Made by a program: the position numbers and the translations under genes
Notes under the pieces: generated by a model
The model's database searches: none
What the model was told of the DNA's origin: nothing
Seen by the model: the letters and a program-made list of their open reading frames with translations, nothing else
Shown here: piece by piece, positions 24,955 to 34,766 of the stretch
Layout of the letters: every line of letters begins with the position of its first letter
Numbering within the stretch: position 1 is the stretch's first letter
Source: Terriglobia bacterium
GTDB lineage: Bacteria; Acidobacteriota; Terriglobia; Bryobacterales; Bryobacteraceae
Assembly: GCA_020073615.1 (NCBI GenBank)
Contig: JAIQEX010000020.1
Coordinates: 1 to 64,000, forward strand
Length of the DNA: 64,000 nt
Direction of reading: 5' to 3'

Positions 24955-27650
24955 TGGAACAGCTTACTAAGTTGCGGCCGGACCGCGACCTGCAATGTTA
25001 CTTTCACCGGCCTTCGTCGGCAGCGGCTCTGAGCGAAGCCAGCGCGAGCGGCTTTACGGTGTCGGGATGCTGGCGCCAGCAGTTCGACTGGGCAGTAGTG
25101 GAGTGGAACCGGGACAATGTCTTCGAGCATCCCGCTCTGCGCAACCTGCCCGACGGCGACTTGAGCAGCCTGCATCTCACCTACGAGGAAGCGCGCAGCA
25201 ACTGCGTAGGTCTCGATTCCAATCTTTACCCGACAGTGGAATGGCCGTATCTCAGGATTTGGGCCGATTCGAACGGGGTCGAGGCGCTTTACGAAGTGCC
25301 GCTCAAGAATCACGCGACGGCGACGGGCGGCAGCTACACGGCAGCAACGGCGGAATTCGAACTGGAAGGCACGCCGGCGGCGGGGGATTACATCGAGCTG
25401 GCCTGGCTGGATCAACATTTCAATTACCGGGTCGGGGCGGGCGACACATTGGAAAGCGCTGCCGGCGCGCTGGCGGCCATTATCACGGCCAACCAGGCCG
25501 CCGGCGGAGTCAGCGCATCGGCGGACGGGGCGCGGATTGTGCTGACATACCTCGGGGCGCCGGGCTCGAATGGAAACCGGATCGGCGTGTATGGGACCGT
25601 ACATGGCGTGGCGACCGAGAACTGGGCACCCTGGTGGAACACTTTCAGCGGCGGAACATCGCCCGACCGATGGCGAGTGGATCTGGATTTCAGCAACCTG
25701 CGGGACGTGAATGGGACGCAGGTTCCGACCTCGAGCGTTCGGAAGATGCGATGGACCTGGGCCGCCGATTTACAGACGGGGGACTTCGCGCGTAGCGAGT
25801 TCGCGGTTGTGGTTACGAACTGGACGGTCACGGGGACGAACCTGCTGTACGAGGTGGCGGGTCCGGGCAGCAGGCGGATTGAAGACGATGCGCCGGATGT
25901 CTCGTATGCGGGAGCGTGGACGGAAGAGCGTGGCAATTATTCGGGCGGATCAATCCGCTGGACTGCGACGCCGGGGGCGCAATTGCGCTGCACCTACACG
26001 GCGGGAGCGGCGCATACTTTGTACCTGGGAACACGGCGCGCGGATGCGGGCGGGCGGATCACGGTGCAGGTGGATGCGAATCCGTCGGAGACGGTGGATT
26101 TGAAGCTGAGCGGCGAAGACGTACTGGTGCGAGTTCCATTGGGACAGTTGACGGCACAAAGCCATGCCGTCACGATCACGCACAGCGGCAGCCCGGGATC
26201 GTACTTTTACTTTGACTTCATCGAGGTTGCGATACCGACTAATGTTGTGCCGTCATTCGGCGCGGTGGCGACGACTACGCTGGCTACCGATTGGGACACG
26301 GACCACTCCATTGCGATCGCTCCGCAGAGGACGGCATGGCTGCTCCAGACACTCGGCTTTCATGGCCGAGCCAACCATTACGCGGGGGCGCTGTGGTTTT
26401 ACGAGCTGTGCCGGCCCGGCCAGCAATACGCGGCAGGAACGGTCACGTTCGCGGGTGCCCCGGAATTCGGGAAGACGACGCAGGTTGTCGTGGGGCAATC
26501 CCCAATGACCCATGTAAACCTGATCGGCGACACGGCAGAGAGCGTGGCGAAATGTTTCGAGTTGCTGATCAACGCCGGATCGACCGGCGTGTGGGCAAGA
26601 GTGGAGGGCGCGACGCTCACGATCACGGCGCGCGCCATGGGGACCGAGGGCAACGGCACTGGTCTTTCGGCGAGCACCGGCAGCACGGGGTTCAGCGCCA
26701 TGGCAAGCGGCCCCGTGCTTGCGGGCGGCGTGGACGGGCGGTGGCAGACAGATCTGACTGCCGTGCCGCGCATGAACCGCGCGGCGCGCGACTGGAGTCG
26801 CAGCTATTTTCGGGCGTTGAAGGGCTACGGAATCGGCGTGGCGGCGGGGTTCAGCATGGAATTGCAGCACGGGGACGACAGCGTGGCGGCGGGGATCGCC
26901 CAGAGGTATCCGAATGGCGACGCGGCATGGCTGAATACTCCGGCATTGCAGACGAATTTCGGACCGGCCACCACAGCGTTCTGGAAGCAGGCCTATGCGG
27001 ACATGGCGGGGGTGATGGCGGACGCGGCGGTGCCGCCGTATCTGCAATTCGGCGAGGTGCAGTGGTGGTACTTCGCGGCTGCGTCGGGGATGCCGTTTTA
27101 CGATGCGTACACGACGAGCTCGTTCCAAGCGGCATACGGGCGGCCGATGACGGTCATCACGAGCCAGAACGCGGATCCCGGTCCGCTGGCGCAGGAGTGC
27201 GCGTTGTTGCCGAAGCTCATCGGCGAATTCACGGATGCGATCGCGGATTTCGTGCGGCAGACGTATCCCGACGCACGTTTTGAGGTGCTGTATCCGCCGG
27301 ACGTGAACGACACGCCGCTCAACAAGATCATCAATTTTCCAGCATCCTATTGGACACCGGCGAACCTGGCTTGCCTGAAGACGGAGAACTTTACCTACAC
27401 GGGCGACCGGAACCTGGACAAAGCGCGCGAGTCCATTGTGTTGCCGATGCGTAACGGGTTTCCGCCCTCACAGGCGAGCCACCTGGTAGGGATTGGCGAA
27501 TACACTACGCCGTGGCAGAAGGAACAACGGCTGGCACTCGGCGCGGGAGTGGAATCGATCGTTTTGTTTGCACTGGACCAGTTTTGTTTGATCGGTTACG
27601 ACTTGCCGCTGGATCGCGGTGCCCGCCGGGCCCTATTCATGGGCCGGTAG
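24954..27650 (+). CDS. Large tail-tip protein with TIM-barrel/glycoside-hydrolase-like C-terminal region
   Basis: 898 aa, TGATG overlap with hub gene; PPYLQFGEVQWWYFAA...SHLVGIGEYTTPWQKEQRLALGAGVESIVLFALDQFCLIGYDLPL resembles barrel strands. Confidence 0.6.
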   Translation: MEQLTKLRPDRDLQCYFHRPSSAAALSEASASGFTVSGCWRQQFDWAVVEWNRDNVFEHPALRNLPDGDLSSLHLTYEEARSNCVGLDSNLYPTVEWPYLRIWADSNGVEALYEVPLKNHATATGGSYTAATAEFELEGTPAAGDYIELAWLDQHFNYRVGAGDTLESAAGALAAIITANQAAGGVSASADGARIVLTYLGAPGSNGNRIGVYGTVHGVATENWAPWWNTFSGGTSPDRWRVDLDFSNLRDVNGTQVPTSSVRKMRWTWAADLQTGDFARSEFAVVVTNWTVTGTNLLYEVAGPGSRRIEDDAPDVSYAGAWTEERGNYSGGSIRWTATPGAQLRCTYTAGAAHTLYLGTRRADAGGRITVQVDANPSETVDLKLSGEDVLVRVPLGQLTAQSHAVTITHSGSPGSYFYFDFIEVAIPTNVVPSFGAVATTTLATDWDTDHSIAIAPQRTAWLLQTLGFHGRANHYAGALWFYELCRPGQQYAAGTVTFAGAPEFGKTTQVVVGQSPMTHVNLIGDTAESVAKCFELLINAGSTGVWARVEGATLTITARAMGTEGNGTGLSASTGSTGFSAMASGPVLAGGVDGRWQTDLTAVPRMNRAARDWSRSYFRALKGYGIGVAAGFSMELQHGDDSVAAGIAQRYPNGDAAWLNTPALQTNFGPATTAFWKQAYADMAGVMADAAVPPYLQFGEVQWWYFAAASGMPFYDAYTTSSFQAAYGRPMTVITSQNADPGPLAQECALLPKLIGEFTDAIADFVRQTYPDARFEVLYPPDVNDTPLNKIINFPASYWTPANLACLKTENFTYTGDRNLDKARESIVLPMRNGFPPSQASHLVGIGEYTTPWQKEQRLALGAGVESIVLFALDQFCLIGYDLPLDRGARRALFMGR

Positions 27651-28901
27651 AGCTCCGCGGGCGAAAAGATCCTTTTCCAAGGCCAGATAGCCACACGCCA
27701 CAACCACCAGGAACATGGTGAGCACCTCAGTATCGCCCAAATTGTATTCCACAACGCCTTCACCCATGGTCGCCAGGACAACGGCAATGCCGCCCTGGAG
27801 CAAGAACCGGCGGTCGCTCAGTCCGGGCGGCAGGGCGCGCAGACCTCGCCAGAAATCCACGAGTATCCGGATCAGCATCCACATCATGACCAGCATGGTC
27901 GGGATCCCGCGCTCGGCGGCGTACTGAATATAGATGTTGTGCATGTGTCCGTACCAGCCGCTGGGCAAAGGGCGCGGAATATCGGCGGGGATGTAATCGT
28001 CGAAATGCGGGTTGACCAGCCGGTTGACTTCTTCCGGCCCGAGGCCCAGGAGCGGGTGCTTCTCGATCATCCGAATTCCGGTGCGCCAGGACACAATGCG
28101 GAACCGATTGGAATCGACCTCACGCGGCTGAAGGATGGAGGTAAAGCGCTCACGAATGGCGGGAGGAGACACCACGAACGCCAGGACCACCACCACCGGC
28201 ACGAGGAGCACCAGCCGCCGCTTCCAAAACCAGACAAGATAAAGACCGGCCCCCGCCGTGCATAGCCAAATGGCGCGCGTCTCGCCCAGCAGCACCGCGA
28301 AAGACATGAGCACGGCGGAAAGAATCCAAACCCACGACCTCTTGCGCGCGCCGGGCGCGAAAAACAGAAATGCGCCGAGCATGATCAGGGCGAACATCTC
28401 CTCGGCGGAATAGGTATTCCAATGACTGGTGAAACCTGTTATGCGCTCGGATACGTAGTAGTTATAGAAGTCGCGGCCCAAGCCGTGGACGCCCGACTGA
28501 TGAGCCTGGTGAATTTTGGCGGCGAACTGCACGAACCCACGGACGGCGCTGATGCTGCCGATTCCGGCCCACGTGAGAAACAGCCACCGGACGACCATGA
28601 TGTCCCGCAGCGTGGAGAAGACAATCAGTAGTTCAGAGAAAACGAGAAACTTGCGTACCTGTGGATAGCCCACCATGAGGGGGGCCGGAGAGAACGCCCA
28701 GGAGAGCAGAGTCCCGAGTATGAACAGCGCGAGAGGCAGCTTGATGCGCGGCAGGCGCAGTGGGTCGCCGGAAAAAAAAAGGGCAGCGAGCGCGAGGCCC
28801 AACAGGATCTGGGAGACCGCGATGGAGAACATGATGGAAGCGGCGGAGCCGAACGTCAGCCAACGGGCGGCGCGCGACATCAAGGAATCCGGGGGGGACA
28901 T
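27633..28901 (-). CDS. O-antigen ligase/polymerase family membrane protein
   Basis: Multi-TM; RIVSWRTGIRMIEKHPLLGLGPEEV...HMHNIYIQYAAERGIPTMLVMM (Wzy_C-like). Confidence 0.85.
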   Translation of the reverse strand: MSPPDSLMSRAARWLTFGSAASIMFSIAVSQILLGLALAALFFSGDPLRLPRIKLPLALFILGTLLSWAFSPAPLMVGYPQVRKFLVFSELLIVFSTLRDIMVVRWLFLTWAGIGSISAVRGFVQFAAKIHQAHQSGVHGLGRDFYNYYVSERITGFTSHWNTYSAEEMFALIMLGAFLFFAPGARKRSWVWILSAVLMSFAVLLGETRAIWLCTAGAGLYLVWFWKRRLVLLVPVVVVLAFVVSPPAIRERFTSILQPREVDSNRFRIVSWRTGIRMIEKHPLLGLGPEEVNRLVNPHFDDYIPADIPRPLPSGWYGHMHNIYIQYAAERGIPTMLVMMWMLIRILVDFWRGLRALPPGLSDRRFLLQGGIAVVLATMGEGVVEYNLGDTEVLTMFLVVVACGYLALEKDLFARGALPAHE

Positions 28902-28943
28902 GGAAATAGAACTTCAGTATGCCAGAGCCGGGAGGGGGCCGCG

Positions 28944-31277
28944 ATGAAGGGAAAAATTCTGGGAGCGGTAATCCTCGCGCTGATCGCGATGCCCGCTTTT
29001 GGCCAGGTGCGCGGGCGATTCGACGCGCGGGCCGCCGTGAACATGGACGCCGTGGCGAGGGATGCGGCAAGCCGGCCCCCAGCGGCGCGGGCACGGATGG
29101 AAGTGCACAAGCCGCAACGCGTCACGCGGCCGGCGAATCGAGTAGCCGCCACGGTTACTTCCCACGCGGCGGAAAGTCCCTCGGCGACCGCCGCCAGTGT
29201 GACGCCGAATGTGAGCGGTTTTCAGGGATTGGCGGACAATTTCACGGCCATTCCGCCGGATACCGATGGCGCCGTCAGCCCGCAGTATGTAGTGACGATG
29301 CTGAATACGCAGGTGCTGATTCAAGATCGCAGCGGCGCTACGAGAGAGAACTATCCGATCGACCTCAACAGTTTCTGGTCGGCGCTCGGGACGTTTACCG
29401 ACACCTTCGATCCCCGCATCTACTACGACGCGGCCAGCCAGCGTTGGATCGCATCGGCGGCGGTGAACGGCCAAAGCCAAGCATCGGCGTTACTGGTCGG
29501 CGTATCCCGGACCGACGATCCGGGGGGCAACTGGGACCAGTTCATGATCAACGTAAACGCGACCGGCACGCCTTCCACGTCGGCGGTTTGGGGAGATTAT
29601 CCGGTGTTGGGCTTTAACGGAAATTGGGTGGTGGTCTCGCTGAACCTGTTCCAGGTCCGAGGCCGTGGCGATTACCAGTCCACCAACCTATATGTTTTCG
29701 ATAAGTCCGCGCTCTACCAAGGCGGGCAGGATCCGTTCAAAGTGTTCCCCGACGATCAGGGCGAGTTCATTCCGGCCAGGGATTTCGATGGCCTGCCGAA
29801 CACGCTCTACCTGGTGCAGGCATTTGCGGGGGACGTAGGGTTCGCCGATGGAGCCGGCACCATCCGGATCAGCAAAATCACCGGTGCGGTGGGCGCGGAA
29901 TCGTTCAGCGGTGGCAACGGCGGCACAATCACGATCAACGATCCATGGTCCGACAGCGGCCCCACCGATTCGACCGGCGCTCCGCTTGATTTCGCACCGC
30001 AATTGGGCACGACGGCCAGGATCGACACCGGCGACAGCCGCTTGCAGAACTGTGTGTTGCGCGGCGGCACAATCTGGTGCAGCCACACGATTTTTCTTCC
30101 CCTGACAGGGCCCACGCGCGCGGCGGTGCAATGGTTTCAAATGAACCCGGCGACGGCCGGAATTCTCCAGCGGGGCCGCATCGACGATTCCAGCAGCACC
30201 AACTTTTACGCCTACCCCTCGATCGCCGTGAACAAGAACAACGACGTGCTGATCGGGTACAACCGCTTCAGCGCGAACGACTACCCGAGCGCCGAGTTTT
30301 CTTTCCGCCTGGCCTCCGATGCGCCGAACACGCTGGAGCCGGAGGTGATGGTCAAAGCCGGCGAGGCTCCCTATGTCGTGACCGGCCGGCAATCGGGGAG
30401 CAATCGCTGGGGCGACTATAGCACCACGATGGTCGACCCGGCGGACGATCTCACTTTCTGGACGATTCAGGAATACGCCGCCGCGCCGCCGCAGGGAAGG
30501 AACGGCAGGTTCGGCACGTGGTGGGCGGCGGTGACGGCTCCCTCCGCCGGGATCTCGCTTCCGCAGCCGTTGTTTCCGTCGCAGGGAATTCTCAATGCGG
30601 CCAGCTTCACGGGAGGCGGCGTAGCGCCGGGAGAAGTCATCACGATATTCGGAAGCAACCTGGGACCGATCGTGCTGCAACAGCCCACAGTGAGCGCGTC
30701 GGGCGTGGTCGGGCGGATTGCGGGCGGCACGAGCGTGCTGTTCGACGGTGTGGCGGCCCCAATGATCGGCGCCCTCGCCGGCCAGGTGAGCGCGGTGGTG
30801 CCCTTTGCGGTTCAGGGAAAAGCGAGCACACAGGTGCAGGTTTCGTTTCTGGGGACGGTCTCCAACCCGATCACCATTCCGGTGGTGGGAACGGCTCCCG
30901 GGATATTCACGCTGAATGAGCAGGGGAAGGGTCCGGGGGCGATTCTGAACCAGGACAGCACGGTGAATTCGGCGGCCAATCCGGCGGCACGCGGCTCGAC
31001 CATTCAGATCTTTGCAACTGGCGGGGGCGTGATACCGGGAGTCACGGAAGGGACGCTGGCTCCGCGGCTATCCGCCAGCCAGATCGCCGCCACGGCGCGA
31101 GTCGGCGGTCTGCCGGCGCCGGTGATATATGCCGGCGTGGCGCCGGGCCTGATCGTGGGCGCGCTACAGGTCAACGTCACGATACCCCAGGGCGTTACTC
31201 CGGGCAGTGCGGTATCGGTGGATATCACCATTGGCGGCGTGACCAGCGCTGCCGGCGTGACGGTAGCGGTGCGCTGA
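28944..31277 (+). CDS. Secreted protein with TIGR03437-type C-terminal domain
   Basis: Signal peptide; GGVAPGEVITIFGSNLGP...VLFDGVAAPMIGALAGQVSAVVPFAVQGK...GVAPGLIVGALQVNVTIPQGVTPGSAV. Confidence 0.8.
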   Translation: MKGKILGAVILALIAMPAFGQVRGRFDARAAVNMDAVARDAASRPPAARARMEVHKPQRVTRPANRVAATVTSHAAESPSATAASVTPNVSGFQGLADNFTAIPPDTDGAVSPQYVVTMLNTQVLIQDRSGATRENYPIDLNSFWSALGTFTDTFDPRIYYDAASQRWIASAAVNGQSQASALLVGVSRTDDPGGNWDQFMINVNATGTPSTSAVWGDYPVLGFNGNWVVVSLNLFQVRGRGDYQSTNLYVFDKSALYQGGQDPFKVFPDDQGEFIPARDFDGLPNTLYLVQAFAGDVGFADGAGTIRISKITGAVGAESFSGGNGGTITINDPWSDSGPTDSTGAPLDFAPQLGTTARIDTGDSRLQNCVLRGGTIWCSHTIFLPLTGPTRAAVQWFQMNPATAGILQRGRIDDSSSTNFYAYPSIAVNKNNDVLIGYNRFSANDYPSAEFSFRLASDAPNTLEPEVMVKAGEAPYVVTGRQSGSNRWGDYSTTMVDPADDLTFWTIQEYAAAPPQGRNGRFGTWWAAVTAPSAGISLPQPLFPSQGILNAASFTGGGVAPGEVITIFGSNLGPIVLQQPTVSASGVVGRIAGGTSVLFDGVAAPMIGALAGQVSAVVPFAVQGKASTQVQVSFLGTVSNPITIPVVGTAPGIFTLNEQGKGPGAILNQDSTVNSAANPAARGSTIQIFATGGGVIPGVTEGTLAPRLSASQIAATARVGGLPAPVIYAGVAPGLIVGALQVNVTIPQGVTPGSAVSVDITIGGVTSAAGVTVAVR

Positions 31278-31281
31278 TCGA

Positions 31282-32520
31282 TTATTCGTAGCGCAGGGCC
31301 ACGACGGGATCGAGGCGCGCGGCGCGGCCCGCGGGCCAGATACCGAAGAAGAGGCCCACGCACACGGACACCATGACTCCGGAAACGGCGGCCCACAGCG
31401 GTACGGCCGTCGGCAGATTGGGAAAAATCAAGCCGGCGGCGCGCGAGATGGACCATCCGAGCAGGAGGCCGATGATGCCGCCCAGCGCCGTCAGCACCAC
31501 GGCTTCAGTGAGGAACTGCAGGATGATATCGCCTTTACGTGCGCCCACGGCCTTGCGGATGCCGATTTCGCGGGTGCGTTCGGTGACGCTCATCAGCATG
31601 ATATTCATGACGCCGATGCCGCCCACCAGGAGGCCGATCGAGCTGAGGATCACCATCACCAGCGCCACCGTTGAAGTCACCTGGCGGAATCGTTCGATCA
31701 TCGACTCGGAAGTGGAGATGGAGAAGTTGTCGGGCGCATTAAACGGCACGCGGCGCTCGAGGCGCAACACGGCGCGGATCTCGTCCTGCGCCTGATCCAC
31801 CATGCCGGGGTAGGCGATGACCACCAGCATATGCTCCTTCAAGTTGGGATACAGTTTGCGCATGGTGAAGTACGGGACGAGCACGCGCAAATCCTTCTGG
31901 CCGGGCATGGAAGCGGCGGGGCGATCCATCACGCCGATCACCTCGAGAGAGTGACCGTCCACCTGGATCCACTTCCCGATGGGGTCGGCACTCTCCAGCA
32001 ACTGCCTCTGCACGTCCTCGCCGATGACCGCGACCGGCATGTGATGGGCGCTCTCGGAATCGGTGAAGAAGCGGCCGGCCTTCATGGTAGTGCCGCCGGC
32101 GGCGTAGCCCTCCTCGGTGCCGCCGAGATCGACGTTATAGAGGTCGTTTCCCTTGTAGCGCGCCTTGTGAATGTCGTAGACGGACATGACCATATTCAGG
32201 ATGTAGGGGCTGACATGCTGGACCGAAGGGCAGCGCTCCTGAACGGCGCGCGCATTTTCCAGCGTGAGCGCCTTGCGGCGCAGGATCTCGGGTGTCCAGT
32301 CCGCCATGACGGGCCCTTTCAAGACGATGATGGTGTTCGGGCCGAAGCTGCGCAGCATGCCGGTGATGGCGCCATCCAGGCCGGCGATAATGGAGCCGAC
32401 GCCGATTACCGCGCCGGTGCCGATAATTACTCCCAGCACGGTCAGGAACGAGCGCATCTTGTGCTCGCGCGTGGTGACGAGCGCCAGCCGGATACCGGCA
32501 TTCAACGAAGCTAAGGTCAT
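31282..32520 (-). CDS. MacB-like ABC transporter permease
   Basis: FLTVLGVIIGTGAVIGVGSIIAGLDGAIT; LVGGIGVMNIMLMSVTERTREIGIRKAVGARKGDIILQFLTEAVVLTALGG. Confidence 0.9.
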   Translation of the reverse strand: MTLASLNAGIRLALVTTREHKMRSFLTVLGVIIGTGAVIGVGSIIAGLDGAITGMLRSFGPNTIIVLKGPVMADWTPEILRRKALTLENARAVQERCPSVQHVSPYILNMVMSVYDIHKARYKGNDLYNVDLGGTEEGYAAGGTTMKAGRFFTDSESAHHMPVAVIGEDVQRQLLESADPIGKWIQVDGHSLEVIGVMDRPAASMPGQKDLRVLVPYFTMRKLYPNLKEHMLVVIAYPGMVDQAQDEIRAVLRLERRVPFNAPDNFSISTSESMIERFRQVTSTVALVMVILSSIGLLVGGIGVMNIMLMSVTERTREIGIRKAVGARKGDIILQFLTEAVVLTALGGIIGLLLGWSISRAAGLIFPNLPTAVPLWAAVSGVMVSVCVGLFFGIWPAGRAARLDPVVALRYE

Positions 32521-33758
32521 TTCTCCGCCCTCAGCGCTTCAATGGGGTCTAACCTCGCGGCGCGCTGTGCCGGGTAGATGCCGAAGAACAGGCCCACCAC
32601 GGCCGACAGCGACACCGCCACCACGACCGCGGCGATCGGGACGGAGGTCGGCACCGGCGTAAGGGTGCGAACCATAACCGCCACAAACCATGCCACGGTC
32701 ACGCCGATCAGCCCGCCAATGGCGGCGAGCAGCGAGGACTCCACCAAAAACTGGTTGAGGATGTCCCGATTGCGCGCACCCACGGACTTGCGAATCCCGA
32801 TTTCGTGGGTACGCTCGGTCACTACCGCGAGCATGATGTTCATGATGACGACGCCGCCCACGACCATGAACACCGATACCACCGCCACCGCCGTGGCCGC
32901 GATGGCGCCGGTCAACTGGTTCCAGAAATCCAGCAGCGAGCCGGAGGTCAGGATGGCGAAAGTGTCCTCGGCCTTGGGGCCCAGATGGCGGTAAACGCGC
33001 AGCAGCATGCGGGCCTCTTCCTGCGCTTGCGTGAGATGGTCGTGATCCACCGCCAGCGCCGCATAGCCCATGCCCCCGCGCGACCCCCAGATCTTGAAGT
33101 AGGTCTCGACGGGAATGATGACGAACTTATCCTGCGACTGCCCGAAGACCGAGCCTTTGGCCTTGGCCACGCCCACAATGTCGAAGGGAATGCCCTGCAC
33201 GCTGAGGGACTGTCCCACGGGGCTGGAGTTGGGAAAAAGCTGGTCCTTGATATCTTTGCCGATGAACGCGGCGTTCAGGCGGCGATCGTTCTCGGTGTCC
33301 GACAGGAAGCGCCCGTCGACGGCCTCGTAGTTATTGATCAAGGCGATATTCGGGGAGGCGCCCTGTAACTCGACGCTCTTGATGGTCTCCTTGCCGAAGT
33401 GCACGGAAACGCCGCGGCCGGTGGACATGCCGATTTCGCGAGTGAGCTTCGCTCGCGCACGCAGGAATGCGAACTCCTCCTTGTTCAACTGCGGATTGCG
33501 CCGCAGGGCCTCGAGGAGCTTCTTGACGTCGAACTCCGCCATGGGCTCGCGCTGCACCGCGTAGCCGTCGGCGCCCATATCCGACACCTTGTCGGCGATG
33601 TAGGAGTTCATGCCGGAGATCACGGACATCACGGCGATGAGGGTGGTGGTAGCGAGGATGATGCCCAGCAGGGTGAGGAAACTGCGCAGCTTACTGCCGC
33701 GAAGCGATTGGACGGCGCCGGTAATCGCTTCCCAGAACGACGCGTGCGAGGTGGTCAT
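32517..33758 (-). CDS. MacB-like ABC transporter permease
   Basis: Same family; 4-bp overlap with neighbour. Confidence 0.9.
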   Translation of the reverse strand: MTTSHASFWEAITGAVQSLRGSKLRSFLTLLGIILATTTLIAVMSVISGMNSYIADKVSDMGADGYAVQREPMAEFDVKKLLEALRRNPQLNKEEFAFLRARAKLTREIGMSTGRGVSVHFGKETIKSVELQGASPNIALINNYEAVDGRFLSDTENDRRLNAAFIGKDIKDQLFPNSSPVGQSLSVQGIPFDIVGVAKAKGSVFGQSQDKFVIIPVETYFKIWGSRGGMGYAALAVDHDHLTQAQEEARMLLRVYRHLGPKAEDTFAILTSGSLLDFWNQLTGAIAATAVAVVSVFMVVGGVVIMNIMLAVVTERTHEIGIRKSVGARNRDILNQFLVESSLLAAIGGLIGVTVAWFVAVMVRTLTPVPTSVPIAAVVVAVSLSAVVGLFFGIYPAQRAARLDPIEALRAEK

Positions 33759-34730
33759 TTAAGCCCCAGACGAACGAACTGTATCTTTCCCGCCATGGTG
33801 GACGATCCATTCCATTATCGCCTCATCCGCCCAGAAGCGGTGAGGCCGGCGGCCGATGAACCCCAGGTGGCCGCCGCAACGGGTCGCTAGCAGCTCGATC
33901 CGGGGATTCGCGCGCAGAGCCTCGGACCCGAAAATCGCGAAGGGCACGAAGGTATCGTCCTGCGCCTGAATCAGCAGCGCGGGCACGCGAATGCCGCCCA
34001 GGAACTGCAGGGCGGACTGCGTCCGGTAGTAGTTTTCGGCGTTGCCGAAGGCGAAGGACGGCGCGGTGAAGCGGTCGTCGATATCCATGACGGAGCGCAG
34101 GCCGGCGAAATCCCGCTTCGTGTAACGGCCGGTAGCGCACAAGCGCGCGCGCATGCGGCGCACGAAGCGGCGCTCGTAGAGGCGGTTGTCGGGCTGGGCG
34201 ATGCGGCGCGCGCAGGCGGCCAGGTCGAGCGGCGTGGAGACCCCACAGACGCCGCGGAACAGCGCGCGGGCCGATTCGCCCAGCTCTCCGGCGAGTTTGA
34301 GAACCACGTTGCCGCCCACCGAGAAGCCCACCAGAAACACCGGCGCGCGCCGCTCGCCGCGAAGCAGGCGCAGCACGGCGAGAAGGTCGCTGGTGAGTCC
34401 GGCATGGTAGAGCGTGGGGCACAGCCGCTCCGTGCCGCCGCAGGTGCGCATGTGAAAGCGGTGGGCGGCGAATCCCGCCCGCAGAGCGGCGCCGCTGAGG
34501 CCGCGCATGTAACTGGAATCGCCGGCGCCCTCCAGCCCGTGGACCATGACGATCTCGCCCGCAGCTTCGGCGGCGGGGCGCTGCGATTCCACCAGCACCT
34601 GGACATCGGCCTCGGTGCGGCAGAAGCGGCGCGCGATGGGGAACCGCGCTTCCTCGCCGTTGCGCTTCCAGAGATGGCCGGCGATGGTTTGCCAGTGCGG
34701 ATTGCGGAAGAGAGGGTCGAAGCCATCCAT
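33759..34730 (-). CDS. Alpha/beta hydrolase, YheT family
   Basis: MVHGLEGAGDSSYMRGL; GFSVGGNVVLKLAGE; HCGGHLGF-like motif. Confidence 0.85.
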   Translation of the reverse strand: MDGFDPLFRNPHWQTIAGHLWKRNGEEARFPIARRFCRTEADVQVLVESQRPAAEAAGEIVMVHGLEGAGDSSYMRGLSGAALRAGFAAHRFHMRTCGGTERLCPTLYHAGLTSDLLAVLRLLRGERRAPVFLVGFSVGGNVVLKLAGELGESARALFRGVCGVSTPLDLAACARRIAQPDNRLYERRFVRRMRARLCATGRYTKRDFAGLRSVMDIDDRFTAPSFAFGNAENYYRTQSALQFLGGIRVPALLIQAQDDTFVPFAIFGSEALRANPRIELLATRCGGHLGFIGRRPHRFWADEAIMEWIVHHGGKDTVRSSGA

Positions 34731-34766
34731 GAAAGCGGGCGGAACTTGTAGTATAGGGGTTTGAGT

